Shown: one piece after another, positions 1 through 8,112 of the stretch
Layout of the letters: each line of letters begins with the position of its first letter
Position numbering within the stretch: the stretch's first letter is position 1
Source: Pseudovibrio sp000156235
Lineage (GTDB): Bacteria > Pseudomonadota > Alphaproteobacteria > Rhizobiales > Stappiaceae
Direction of reading: 5' to 3'
NCBI RefSeq assembly: GCF_000156235.1
Contig: NZ_DS996808.1
Span: forward strand, 124,001 to 188,000
DNA: 64,000 bases
Notes under the pieces: model-generated
Database searches by the model: none
Told to the model about the DNA's origin: nothing
The model's input: only the letters and a program-made list of their open reading frames with translations
Program-made: the position numbers and the translations under genes

Positions 1-510
1 TGCAATATGAAAGTTGGCGATGGCTTCGAGCCGGGCGTCACCATTGGCCCGCTCATCACAGATGCAGCCGTCGAAAAGGTGGAATCCCACATCCGCAACG
101 CGCTTGAAAATGGCGCAAAGGTCGTTTGTGGCGGCGGTCGCAGCGACAAGGGCGGCACTTTCTTCCAGCCGACCGTTTTGTCAGACGTCACCAGCAAAAT
201 GGAAGTGGCGAGAGAAGAAACCTTCGGCCCCCTAGCACCACTGTTCCGCTTTAAAGAAGTTGATGAAGCCATTGAAGCGGCCAACAACACCGAGTTCGGT
301 CTGGCCTCTTATTTCTACAGCAATGATCTGTCTACAGTCTACAAAGTGGCAGAAGAGCTGGAGTACGGCATGGTGGGTGTGAACACCGGCCTGATCTCGA
401 CGGAAGTGGCTCCATTTGGCGGCGTCAAGCAATCCGGCCTTGGCCGTGAAGGTTCCAAGTACGGCATCGAAGATTACGTCGAAATCAAATATATCTGCAT
501 CAGCGTTTAA
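1..510 (+). CDS. gabD: Succinate-semialdehyde dehydrogenase, C-terminal part (cut by window edge)
   Basis: C-terminal 169 residues of an NAD(P)-dependent aldehyde dehydrogenase that oxidises succinate semialdehyde or a related semialdehyde. The frame is open from base 1, so the N-terminal two thirds, including the catalytic Cys, lie outside the window. Visible family features are GPLI near the start, the EETFGPLAPLFRF segment, NNTEFGLASYF, and the C-terminal PFGGVKQSGLGREG followed by YGIEDYVEIKYIC, which is very typical of GabD. The next gene starts 14 bases after the stop and is probably co-transcribed. The exact substrate cannot be fixed from this end alone. Confidence 0.85.
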   Translation, partial: CNMKVGDGFEPGVTIGPLITDAAVEKVESHIRNALENGAKVVCGGGRSDKGGTFFQPTVLSDVTSKMEVAREETFGPLAPLFRFKEVDEAIEAANNTEFGLASYFYSNDLSTVYKVAEELEYGMVGVNTGLISTEVAPFGGVKQSGLGREGSKYGIEDYVEIKYICISV

Positions 511-524
511 GAGAGAAATTGTAC

Positions 525-902
525 ATGTCTGACCGGTTTGAAAAAGGCCTTGAGCAACGCAAGGCCACCCTTGGCGCTGATTATGTGGAAGCCAATCTGG
601 CAAAAGCGGACGACTTCAACCGTCCGTTTCAGGAAGCCATGACCGAATGGTGCTGGGGCTTTGGCTGGGGAGATGACGCCATCGACGCCCCAACCCGCAG
701 CCTCATGAACCTGGCCATGATCGGTGCTCTGGGAAAAATGCACGAATGGGAACTTCACTGCAAAGGAGCTCTACGCAACGGCGTCACCAAAGAGCAAATC
801 CGCGCCGCCTGCCACATCGTAGCCATCTACGCCGGCGTCCCCGCCGGAGTAGACTGCTTCCGCAGTGCAAGGAAGGTACTGGAGGAAGCTGGGGAGTTGT
901 GA
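525..902 (+). CDS. Carboxymuconolactone decarboxylase family protein
   Basis: 125 residues, the usual size for the CMD/PcaC family. The C-terminal half reads ELHCKGALRNGVTKEQIRAA and then HIVAIYAGVPAGVDCFR, the conserved core of gamma-carboxymuconolactone decarboxylases and relatives. Many relatives act in aromatic degradation, others as AhpD-like peroxidase partners. The ATG at 525 is preferred over an in-frame TTG six bases upstream because GAGAG lies 9 bases before it. It follows the semialdehyde dehydrogenase closely, so it may act in the same catabolic pathway. No other beta-ketoadipate gene is visible here, so the substrate is open. Confidence 0.8.
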   Translation: MSDRFEKGLEQRKATLGADYVEANLAKADDFNRPFQEAMTEWCWGFGWGDDAIDAPTRSLMNLAMIGALGKMHEWELHCKGALRNGVTKEQIRAACHIVAIYAGVPAGVDCFRSARKVLEEAGEL

Positions 903-952
903 GCCTTTAGTTGAGAGTGACTGAAGCGCATTCCGCTATTTAGACTTATGCT

Positions 953-986
953 TACGCTCTGCGTTCATTTCCGTACGCAGAGCGTA
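953..986 (+). terminator. Strong stem-loop after the aldehyde dehydrogenase/CMD operon
   Basis: Perfect 12-bp inverted repeat, TACGCTCTGCGT at 953-964 and its complement at 975-986, with a 10-base loop. There is no long T run after it, so it may be a processing or stability stem rather than a classical intrinsic terminator. It sits 50 bases after the CMD stop and before the redoxin gene. Confidence 0.5.
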
Positions 987-1059
987 GTTCTCATTCTAGA
1001 CACTGGTCATTGGGTTATGAGAAGGTTCAGCAAGACAAACTGCTTGTGAGGACCATACC

Positions 1060-1608
1060 GTGCTGCTGAATACGCCGATTTGTGATTTTGGTTGGAAAGC
1101 TCCCGACTTCACGCTTAAAGATGCTGATGGGCAGGGTTTTACGATGTCGGAGCACATAGGTGAGAATGGTCTACTGATCGCATTTATCTGCAATCATTGC
1201 CCTTATGTTCAGGCGATTGGTGACCGACTGGCGGCAGACACCAAGCTTTTGATGTCAGAGGGCTTTAGCGTGCTGGCTATCATGTCCAATGACTACAGAT
1301 CAGTTCCGGCAGATTCTCCTGCAAAAATGAAAGAATTTGCGGAGCTCTATGGATTTGAGTTTCCGTACCTGATCGATGAAGATCAATCCATCGGCAAGAC
1401 GTATGGTGCTGTATGCACGCCTGACTTCTTTGGTTTGAACAACAAAGGCGAACTCCAGTATCGCGGCCGTCTGGATGATGCAGGGTTTAATGACCCCACA
1501 GGACGAACACCCGAATTGCTCAACGCAATGCGTTTGATTGCTGAAACTGGCTCCGGACCTAAGGACCAAGTGCCGAGCATGGGCTGTTCAATTAAGTGGA
1601 TTAATTAG
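1060..1608 (+). CDS. Redoxin/thioredoxin-fold protein (AhpC/TSA-like)
   Basis: 182 residues with a thioredoxin-fold signature: WKAPDFTLKDADG near the N-terminus and CNHCPYVQ, a CxxC-type redox motif, at about residues 44-51. The family is a cytosolic thioredoxin-like protein of uncertain substrate, often near respiratory or stress genes. The start is GTG, preceded by GAGGA at a spacing of 7. A terminator hairpin lies between it and the convergent TRAP operon. Confidence 0.8.
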   Translation: MLLNTPICDFGWKAPDFTLKDADGQGFTMSEHIGENGLLIAFICNHCPYVQAIGDRLAADTKLLMSEGFSVLAIMSNDYRSVPADSPAKMKEFAELYGFEFPYLIDEDQSIGKTYGAVCTPDFFGLNNKGELQYRGRLDDAGFNDPTGRTPELLNAMRLIAETGSGPKDQVPSMGCSIKWIN

Positions 1609-1692
1609 TTCCATAATGTTGATTTTGCGTTTAGTGGCCTGAAAATGCTTTCAGCTACACAGCTTGCTTAACTCTTCCCCTACCCAAAACAA

Positions 1693-1721
1693 AAGAAGCC
1701 TGCGCGGGGCGCAGGCTTCTT
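1693..1721 (-). terminator. Bidirectional intrinsic terminator between redoxin and dctM
   Basis: Stem of about 13 bp: AGAAGCCTGCGC at 1694-1705 pairs with 1709-1720, with a GGG loop. On the minus strand the stem runs into TTTTGTTTT, a good U-tract for ending the TRAP operon. On the plus strand it is followed by TTGTT. Confidence 0.8.
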
Positions 1722-1744
1722 GTTCAGCGGTGTTATTATTGTTT

Positions 1745-3073
1745 TTAGCTGACTGCGATACCTGGGAAGATGATCAGCAGGGCTACGGCGACGATCTGGA
1801 TCATGATGAAAGGCAGCAGGGCCTTGAAGATCTCGCCGAGGCTTATGTCGGGTGGGGCCACGCTCTTTAGGTAGAAAGCGGCGGGACCGAATGGTGGTGA
1901 CAGGAAGCTCACTTGCATGTTCATGGCGAACACAACACCAAACCAGATTGGATCGTAGCCAAGCTGTGAGACGATTGGCACGAAGATCGGCATGGTGAGC
2001 AGTGCGATGCCAACCCAATCCAGGAACATGCCGAGCACGAACAGGATCAGCATCATGAACAGGATCACGATGGTTGGATCATCAGAGATGCCTGTGATCA
2101 GTGCCTGAACGAAGCGAATGCCGCCCATCAGGTTGAACACGCCGACCAGTGCGGATGCACCAACACCAATCCATACGATCATACCGACGGTAGACAGTGT
2201 CTGCTTCGCTGCGCCCATGATGAGCTTCACGGTGAACTCGCGGCGGATGATGGTGGAAATAGTTACGCCGAGCACACCAATCGCAGAGGCTTCCGTCACG
2301 CTGGCGATGCCGCCATAGATGGAGCCGAGCACGAAGACTACAACGAGGATTGGCAGGAACAAGCCCTTCAGAAGGCGGATCTTCTCGGAAAGTGGGATCT
2401 CCCCCGCTTCTGGAATAGGTGCGACTTCAGGGTTGGAGTAGGCGCGGATCAGAATATAGGCCGCATACATAGCCGCCAGCATCAGACCCGGGAAGAACGC
2501 TGCGGTGAACAGATCGCCAATGGAAACACTGGCCGTCAGGCCATAGATGATCAGCACGATGGATGGTGGGATCATGGTTCCCAGTGCACCACCTGCGCAG
2601 CATACGCCAATGGCGAGTTTGCGATCATAACCAAGGCGTAGCATCTGAGGCAGGGCGATCACGCCGAGGAGAACCACCTCACCGCCGATGATGCCGGACA
2701 TGGCGGCCAGAACAACAGCCACAAGAAGTGTCTGGATGGCGATACCACCGCGCAGGCGCCCACCCACAAGGCGCATGGCGTCAAACAGGTCCCTGGCGAT
2801 GCCCGAGCGATCAAGGATCGCGGCCATGAGCACGAACATGGGAACTGAGACGAAAACAAAGGAGTTCACAAAGCTGAAGATGCGGCTGACGATGAGCGGC
2901 ACCGCGCCGGGGCCGAACCAGCCCAATGCGAAGATGAGAGCAACCAGCAGTGTGACGAACGCAAGAGGCATGCCCGTCAGCAGCAGGAGAAGCAATGAGC
3001 CGAACATCAGAAGCGTAGCCACCTCGATGCCCAGAGCTTTAAAATCCGGGATCAGGAAGAGTAAATCGGTCAT
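1745..3073 (-). CDS. dctM: TRAP transporter large permease (DctM)
   Basis: 442 residues, hydrophobic throughout, the normal size of the large integral membrane subunit of a tripartite ATP-independent periplasmic transporter. It carries the recurring GGxxPPSIxLIIYG-type motif (GTMIPPSIVLIIYG) and the C-terminal FLSPPFGPAAFYLK segment of the family. Its ATG overlaps the stop of dctQ by 4 bases, indicating translational coupling. It is the last gene of gntK-dctP-dctQ-dctM. Confidence 0.95.
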   Translation of the reverse strand: MTDLLFLIPDFKALGIEVATLLMFGSLLLLLLTGMPLAFVTLLVALIFALGWFGPGAVPLIVSRIFSFVNSFVFVSVPMFVLMAAILDRSGIARDLFDAMRLVGGRLRGGIAIQTLLVAVVLAAMSGIIGGEVVLLGVIALPQMLRLGYDRKLAIGVCCAGGALGTMIPPSIVLIIYGLTASVSIGDLFTAAFFPGLMLAAMYAAYILIRAYSNPEVAPIPEAGEIPLSEKIRLLKGLFLPILVVVFVLGSIYGGIASVTEASAIGVLGVTISTIIRREFTVKLIMGAAKQTLSTVGMIVWIGVGASALVGVFNLMGGIRFVQALITGISDDPTIVILFMMLILFVLGMFLDWVGIALLTMPIFVPIVSQLGYDPIWFGVVFAMNMQVSFLSPPFGPAAFYLKSVAPPDISLGEIFKALLPFIMIQIVAVALLIIFPGIAVS

Positions 3074-3609
3074 TTTTTCTTAGCGTAGTTGACGGCCAGA
3101 ATTGCAAATTGCAGGCACATAAGAATGAGGATGCCAAGCAGGAACAGCTTCAGCAGACCTGGTGTTGGCGGGTTCCATGCCGAACCGGAGGTCTCCAGAC
3201 GAAAGTCGCCGGAAGGTGTCCAGATTGCGCGCTTCACAACGAGCCAACCTGCCCAGGAGAACAAGGCACTGGCGAGCGCACAGGCAACGGAAATGGCAAC
3301 GTTGAAAACGCGCCGCATTTCGGGAGAAAGTGCATCATAGATGAGAACCACACGGATGTGCTTGTTCGTAGATGCGCAGTAAAGACCACCAAACAGGAAT
3401 GTTGTCGCCGTCAAAAAGATAACGGTTTCATGGGCCCAGGTGGTCGGTGAGTTAAACAGATATCGCATTGCGACTTCAACAATCAGAATTGCAGCAGACA
3501 ATACGATTGTGAGTGAAAACAGCGTGCCGAATTTTGCTATTATGCTCCCGAACAGACCTGCTTCAGGTATGGCCTTTTGGCCTTTGTCCTTGTCTTCTTG
3601 ATCTGACAT
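3070..3609 (-). CDS. dctQ: TRAP transporter small permease (DctQ)
   Basis: 179 residues with four predicted membrane segments. It has the DctQ pattern of RYLFNSPTTWAHE after the first helix pair, and F-(x)n-GGLYCASTNKHIRV. It pairs with the large permease encoded just downstream. The N-terminal 25 residues are charged and cytoplasmic. The SD is GGGGGAGG upstream of the ATG. Confidence 0.93.
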   Translation of the reverse strand: MSDQEDKDKGQKAIPEAGLFGSIIAKFGTLFSLTIVLSAAILIVEVAMRYLFNSPTTWAHETVIFLTATTFLFGGLYCASTNKHIRVVLIYDALSPEMRRVFNVAISVACALASALFSWAGWLVVKRAIWTPSGDFRLETSGSAWNPPTPGLLKLFLLGILILMCLQFAILAVNYAKKK

Positions 3610-3631
3610 TCACCTTGCCTCCCCCGCTAGG

Positions 3632-3664
3632 TACCGAACCGTCGGGGAATTTGACGGTCCGGTA
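3632..3664 (-). terminator. Intercistronic stem-loop between dctP and dctQ
   Basis: Inverted repeat TACCGAACCGTC at 3632-3643 and GACGGTCCGGTA at 3653-3664, with one mismatch and a 9-base loop. It lies in the 78-base gap after the binding-protein gene. It probably stabilises the 3' end of dctP mRNA or partly stops transcription before the permease genes. Confidence 0.6.
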
Positions 3665-3687
3665 TGTTTCACGCGATTAAAATCGGC

Positions 3688-4707
3688 TTACTCAGCAAGC
3701 AGACCTTGCTCTTTCAGGTAAGCAGACAGTACCGCGTAAACGCGTTTTGCGTTCTCAGATTTTTCAGCAACTTTTTCCCACTGAGAGCGTGCGATTGTAC
3801 GGAACTTAGCACGTTCTTCTGCAGACCAGTTGTGAACGGTGATGTTTGGATCTGCAATAGCTTCTGCCACTGCAACAGCGTCACGCATGGAAAGCTGAGC
3901 GGTGATGTCACGTGCGTAGTCACGAACGGACATTTCCAGGATTGCCTGAATGTCAGCTGGCATTGTGTCCCATGTTGCTTTGTTCATGGAAACTTCAACC
4001 AGTGGCATGGAGTGGAAGCCTGGGTACACTGGGTGGCCAGCTACGCCGTGCATGCCCTGCTGGTGGTTGGTGGAGAACACAGTGTAGTCAGCTGCGTCGA
4101 TCACGCCTTTATCAAGAGCGGTGAATACTTCAGAACCAGGCAGGTTCACAGGTGCTGCGCCAGCTGCGGCAAATACGTTCTGAACCAGACCTTCAGGTGC
4201 GCGCATTTTCAGACCTTTCAGGTCTTCAACGCCGTTCAGTGGAACTTTGGAAATGAAAGCTTCAAGACCTGGGGTTGTTGCACCGATGAACTGAAGACCA
4301 TATGGGTTCAGCAGTTCGTTCATCAGCTGCTTACCGCCACCGTACTCCATGAAGTTCAGCATTTCGGAAGGAGAGCCGTAAGCACCAACTGGGTTAGCGA
4401 TCAGACCGAAAGCAGCGTCTTTACCGGTGAAGTAAGAGGTGTCGGTGATGTGACCGTCGATGATGCCTGCAGCAACAGCGTCCTGAGTTTCAGTGTGCTG
4501 AACGATGGTGCCTACTGGCAGCATTTCGATGTTCACACGGTCATTGGTGAGAACGCCTACACGCTTTGCCCAAGCCTGCTGCAGTTCAAAGTTTGGGTTA
4601 CCAGCTGGGTCAGAAGACTGGAAACGCAGCGAAAAATCTGCTGCAAGTGCCGTGGTTGCGGTGGATGCTGCAATCACTGCTGCAGCTGCAAATTTCAAAA
4701 GTTTCAT
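3688..4707 (-). CDS. dctP: TRAP transporter solute-binding protein (DctP)
   Basis: 339 residues with a clear Sec signal peptide (MKLLKFAAAAVIAASTATTALA, in two pieces of charge and hydrophobic core, cleavage after ALA). It is a periplasmic receptor with DctP-family features: NELLNPYGLQFIG, FISKVPLNGVEDLKGLKMR, the GSEVFTALDKGVIDAADYT specificity region, and WDTMPADIQAILE. The open frame extends upstream, but the ATG at 4707 follows GGAGGT at good spacing and begins the signal peptide. Its position after gntK suggests a sugar acid such as gluconate as substrate (inference). Confidence 0.9.
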   Translation of the reverse strand: MKLLKFAAAAVIAASTATTALAADFSLRFQSSDPAGNPNFELQQAWAKRVGVLTNDRVNIEMLPVGTIVQHTETQDAVAAGIIDGHITDTSYFTGKDAAFGLIANPVGAYGSPSEMLNFMEYGGGKQLMNELLNPYGLQFIGATTPGLEAFISKVPLNGVEDLKGLKMRAPEGLVQNVFAAAGAAPVNLPGSEVFTALDKGVIDAADYTVFSTNHQQGMHGVAGHPVYPGFHSMPLVEVSMNKATWDTMPADIQAILEMSVRDYARDITAQLSMRDAVAVAEAIADPNITVHNWSAEERAKFRTIARSQWEKVAEKSENAKRVYAVLSAYLKEQGLLAE

Positions 4708-4750
4708 ACTCACAGTACCTCCCTGAAGAGTATTCAGTATATTGGTGACC

Positions 4751-5281
4751 TCAGGCCACAGTTTCCGGCATGATTTGGCGCAAAATTTGATTGATGATTT
4801 CAGTTTTGGCGCCACTCACATCGATGTTTATGTGCAGCTCGTCAGATGACGGGGGCTGCAGGATTTCCAGTTGGCTGTCGAGCAGCTCAAGCGGCATGAA
4901 ATGATCCTGCCGATTCACCATTCTTTCGCGAATGAGATCTTTTGATCCTGAAAGGAAGATAAAACAGGCATGAGGCACGTAGCTGCGGATGATATCGCGG
5001 TACGACCGCTTGAGAGCGGAGCATGCAACAACAACAGCAGGTGTTGCCTCTTGCTTGGACAGGTCAACAATCGCTTGTGAAAGATCGTTCAGCCAAGGCC
5101 GGCGCATTTCATCCGTTAACGGATGCCCCCGGCCCATTGCTTCAATATTGTCTTCAGGATGAAAATCATCGGCCTCGACATAGGTCGCCGGTAAACACGT
5201 AGCCAAAGCGCGTGCCACTGAAGTTTTTCCGACGCCACAAACACCCATGACGACAAATACTGATTTTTTATAGTCTTCCAC
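4751..5281 (-). CDS. gntK: Gluconokinase
   Basis: 176 residues. Phosphorylates D-gluconate to 6-phosphogluconate with ATP, feeding the Entner-Doudoroff or pentose phosphate route. It shows the P-loop GVCGVGKTS at residues 13-21, the FHPEDN and GHPLTDEMRRPWL segments, ACSALKRSYRD, and HFMPLELLDSQ, all hallmarks of GntK. The start is GTG with GGAGG 12 bases upstream, a slightly long spacing; no better in-frame start is present. It is first in an operon with a TRAP transporter and faces a LacI-type repressor gene. Confidence 0.93.
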   Translation of the reverse strand: MEDYKKSVFVVMGVCGVGKTSVARALATCLPATYVEADDFHPEDNIEAMGRGHPLTDEMRRPWLNDLSQAIVDLSKQEATPAVVVACSALKRSYRDIIRSYVPHACFIFLSGSKDLIRERMVNRQDHFMPLELLDSQLEILQPPSSDELHINIDVSGAKTEIINQILRQIMPETVA

Positions 5282-5315
5282 GGCCCTAGTTTTCCTCCTA
5301 AGAGAATTTGATCAT

Positions 5316-5335
5316 AAATGATTGCGCAATCATTT
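5316..5335. promoter_or_regulatory. Perfect 20-bp palindromic operator, LacI/GntR type
   Basis: A perfect palindrome with core ATGATTGCGCAATCAT (5318-5333), extended by two matching bases each side. The central GCGC is typical of LacI-family operators. It lies 34 bases before the gntK start and 56 bases before the regulator start, so one bound repressor could control both divergent genes. Confidence 0.75.
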
Positions 5336-5391
5336 TGCAAGGGGTATCTGAAATATCTAAAAAGGCGCTCAGGAATAGGGAGTATTTTTTG

Positions 5392-6390
5392 ATGCCAAAA
5401 CCGACGCTTGTAGATGTTGGACGAGAAGCTGGAGTTAGCGCAATCACAGTTTCCCGCGCTCTTCGCTCACCGGAAAAGGTGTCGGAGGCTTTGCGCGCAA
5501 AAGTTGAAATTGCTGTGAAAAAACTTGGCTATGTGCCGAACCAATCCGCTTCTACTCTAGCGTCAAATAAGTCCAGTTCCATCGTGGTCATGGTCCCTTC
5601 CATCTCGAACAACGTGTTCACAGATGTGCTCGGGGGAATCAGCGACTCATTGTATGGATCGCGCTTCAACATGCAGATCGGTTACACCAACTACGACTCG
5701 CTGGAAGAAGAGCGTATCCTGCGTTCATTCCTGAACCCTACTCCCTCAGGTGTGATTATTTCCGGTATCGAGCAAACCCCCGAAACCAAGCAGATGCTTG
5801 AAAATGCGGGTGTTCCTGTTGTTCAGATTATGGACATCAGCGAAGACCCAATCGACAAGATCGTTGGGTTCTCTCACGACAAGGCAGCTGAAACAGCAAC
5901 GCAGCATCTCATCGATTCAGGCTACAAAAACATCGGCTTTATGGGCGCACAGATGGATCCTCGTGCTCAAAAGCGTCTGGCAGGTTTCAAGAAGGCGATC
6001 AAAGCCAATGGTGAGCTGCAGGAAAAGAGCATCGCGGTAACCAACAAGCCCTCCAATGTACAACTAGGGGGTACATTGTTCGGCAAGCTGACATCGCAAT
6101 TTCCAGAGTGTGACGCGGTTTTGTGCAACAACGATGACTTGGCGATTGGTGTTTTGTTTGAGTGTCAGCGTCGTGGGATCAAGGTACCGGAAGAGTTCGG
6201 TATCTGTGGCTTTAACGATCTGGGCGTCTCATCAGAAACCGTTCCGAGCGTTACTTCAGTCTCTACGAACCTGCGCGAAATCGGTCGATTGGCAGGTGCG
6301 ATGGTGATTGGCAAAGAAGATGCGCCGACTGATCCAATTGTTGATCTGAGCTATCATATCTGCGTGCGCGAGAGCACTAGAAGGTCTTAG
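5392..6390 (+). CDS. LacI-family transcriptional regulator, probable gluconate regulator
   Basis: 332 residues. The N-terminal helix-turn-helix (TLVDVGREAGVSAITVSRAL, residues 5-24) and hinge (KKLGYVPNQSASTLAS) are followed by a periplasmic-binding-protein-like effector domain (IVVMVPSISNNVFTDVLGG onward). Similar overall to GntR repressors of gluconate genes. The ATG at 5392 is preferred over longer upstream frames because the HTH starts right after it and AGGGAG lies 8-9 bases before. Divergent from gntK with a palindromic operator between; the effector is probably gluconate or a phosphorylated derivative (inference). Confidence 0.88.
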   Translation: MPKPTLVDVGREAGVSAITVSRALRSPEKVSEALRAKVEIAVKKLGYVPNQSASTLASNKSSSIVVMVPSISNNVFTDVLGGISDSLYGSRFNMQIGYTNYDSLEEERILRSFLNPTPSGVIISGIEQTPETKQMLENAGVPVVQIMDISEDPIDKIVGFSHDKAAETATQHLIDSGYKNIGFMGAQMDPRAQKRLAGFKKAIKANGELQEKSIAVTNKPSNVQLGGTLFGKLTSQFPECDAVLCNNDDLAIGVLFECQRRGIKVPEEFGICGFNDLGVSSETVPSVTSVSTNLREIGRLAGAMVIGKEDAPTDPIVDLSYHICVRESTRRS

Positions 6391-6415
6391 GCCAGAGCAG
6401 TCACTCTGGCCCTTT
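6390..6415 (+). terminator. Stem-loop between convergent regulator and dld
   Basis: GGCCAGAG at 6390-6397 pairs with CTCTGGCC at 6404-6411, loop of 6, followed by CTTT on the plus strand. Short T run; could serve both convergent genes. Confidence 0.5.
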
Positions 6416-6417
6416 AA

Positions 6418-8103
6418 TCAGTGGTAGTGTTTGCAGCGAGATGTTTTGCCCAGTCCCGGATTGAAGCTGTTTGTTGGGTCGATTGATTTGTAAAACTCGA
6501 CCAGATCCGGTTTGGCTTTGTAGATGTGCCCGACATTATGTTCTGCTGGATACTCCGCACCACGGGTGTCCAGAATCTCAAGCATCTCCTGCTTGAGTGC
6601 AGCCACGTCAACACCCTTCTTCACGATGTAATCCTGATGAAGCACATGGCACATGAAGTGCCCGTAATAGAGACGGTGGATTAGCTTGTCTTCGATGTGG
6701 TCAGGCAGTTGCTCAAACCAGCTGCGATCATCGCGGCGCAGAGCAATATCCAGTGCGAGAATATCTTCAGCAGCATCACCATGAACGGCTTTGTAGCGCA
6801 CCGCTGCTCCGGCAGCGGCAAAGCGGTGAAGCGCTGCCATCTTGCCTTCGGTGGCGTCACACTCAAAATAGCCCCCTGAGCGAGATGCAAAGAAGTCTTT
6901 CAGGAAGCCCCCTGCCTCATCAATCCCTTCATCGCTCATCTTCAAGATGAGATGATGTTCGTAGTCTTGACGATACTGGGTCATGCGCTCTGGCAGCACA
7001 CTTGGCCAGATTTTTGCCAGCACCTGCATAAAGCGGTCTGTCAGGTTCTTGGGCAGGAAGCTGATCTTGTTCAGATAAGCATCCATTGCACCTTTGAGTG
7101 CAAAGAACATAGGCAAGCGATCCGTACCAAGATGATTGATCATCACCACGGTGTCTTTGCCGTACTTCTCTGAGATGTCGTAGGCTTCGCGGTGCATGTA
7201 CTCCGCGGAAACCGGCAGGTTCTCGAAATGCGAGAGGATATGGCGGCGCAGTTCTGTCAGTTCAGCTGGATCATTTGTGCCGATGTAGAAAGTCTTTTCT
7301 GCGCCAGCTTTGGGGAACGTATCCAGACGAACAGCAAACACACCCAGCTTACCTGCACAGCCGCTGGCCTCATAAAGGCGCCGCTTATCTGCGTTGAAGC
7401 GGGCCGGGGTTGAGGCATCGACTTCACGAACGCGGCTGTGATACTCGCTATCAGAAGCTTTCTGGTTGGTGTCCTTCACATCTGCGGATGTGTAACTACC
7501 GTTTTCCAGATTGGTGAGGATCTCTTCAGCGGAACTGCCAAGCTCTATGCCGAGGTGATTGATCAGCACCAGCTCACCATTTGCGTTGAGCTGCGCAAAA
7601 AGAGAAAGCTCGGTGTAAGACGGGCCGCGATTGACCAGTGATCCACCGGAGTTATTGCAGACACCACCGATGATAGACGCACCGATACAGGATGATCCAA
7701 TGACCGAATGGGCCTGACGACCGAGCGGTTCCAGCAGTTTCTCCAGCTCGAACAAGGTTGAGCCGGGAAAGCTGATGATCTGCTTGCCGTCATCCAGTGG
7801 CTGGATCTGGGTCATGCGGTTAGTGTTAATAAGAACCACATCGCGCTCATACACACCCTTCGGTGTCGAGCCTTCGGTAAGTCCGGTGTTGGCTGCCTGC
7901 ATAATGACGATCTTGTCAGCTGCAACACAGGCTTCCAGAACTTTCCATTGCTCCAGCAATGTGCCGGGGCGGACAACTGCGATGGCCTCCCCTTCTCCAG
8001 AGCGGAACCCTTTTCGGAACCGCTCTGTTTTCTTTGGATCGCTGAGAACGTGGCGACTGCCAACGATGCTCTCAAACTGCTTGATCAGTTCTGCGTTGGT
8101 CAT
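6418..8103 (-). CDS. dld: Quinone-dependent D-lactate dehydrogenase
   Basis: 561 residues, close to the length of E. coli Dld. A peripheral membrane FAD enzyme oxidising D-lactate to pyruvate and passing electrons to quinone. The N-terminal PCMH-type FAD-binding region includes AVVRPGTLLEQWKVLEAC, QAANTGLTEGSTP, and VIGSSCIGASIIGGVCNNSGG. The C-terminal half has the Dld-type cap and membrane-binding segments ending in SFNPGLGKTSRCKHYH. GTG at 8106 and ATG at 8103 are adjacent in frame; the ATG has AGGA at better spacing. It lies 9 bases after the TRAP permease gene, arguing that this TRAP system imports lactate or another 2-hydroxy acid. Confidence 0.93.
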   Translation of the reverse strand: MTNAELIKQFESIVGSRHVLSDPKKTERFRKGFRSGEGEAIAVVRPGTLLEQWKVLEACVAADKIVIMQAANTGLTEGSTPKGVYERDVVLINTNRMTQIQPLDDGKQIISFPGSTLFELEKLLEPLGRQAHSVIGSSCIGASIIGGVCNNSGGSLVNRGPSYTELSLFAQLNANGELVLINHLGIELGSSAEEILTNLENGSYTSADVKDTNQKASDSEYHSRVREVDASTPARFNADKRRLYEASGCAGKLGVFAVRLDTFPKAGAEKTFYIGTNDPAELTELRRHILSHFENLPVSAEYMHREAYDISEKYGKDTVVMINHLGTDRLPMFFALKGAMDAYLNKISFLPKNLTDRFMQVLAKIWPSVLPERMTQYRQDYEHHLILKMSDEGIDEAGGFLKDFFASRSGGYFECDATEGKMAALHRFAAAGAAVRYKAVHGDAAEDILALDIALRRDDRSWFEQLPDHIEDKLIHRLYYGHFMCHVLHQDYIVKKGVDVAALKQEMLEILDTRGAEYPAEHNVGHIYKAKPDLVEFYKSIDPTNSFNPGLGKTSRCKHYH

Positions 8104-8112
8104 CACGACATC

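Noticed and set aside
1664..1870. Small plus-strand frame across the terminator and the 3' end of dctM
   Set aside because: Contains the bidirectional terminator hairpin and overlaps a clear gene.
3664..4773. Antisense frame of 369 codons opposite dctP
   Set aside because: Shadow frame with very high Cys/Trp content and no SD.
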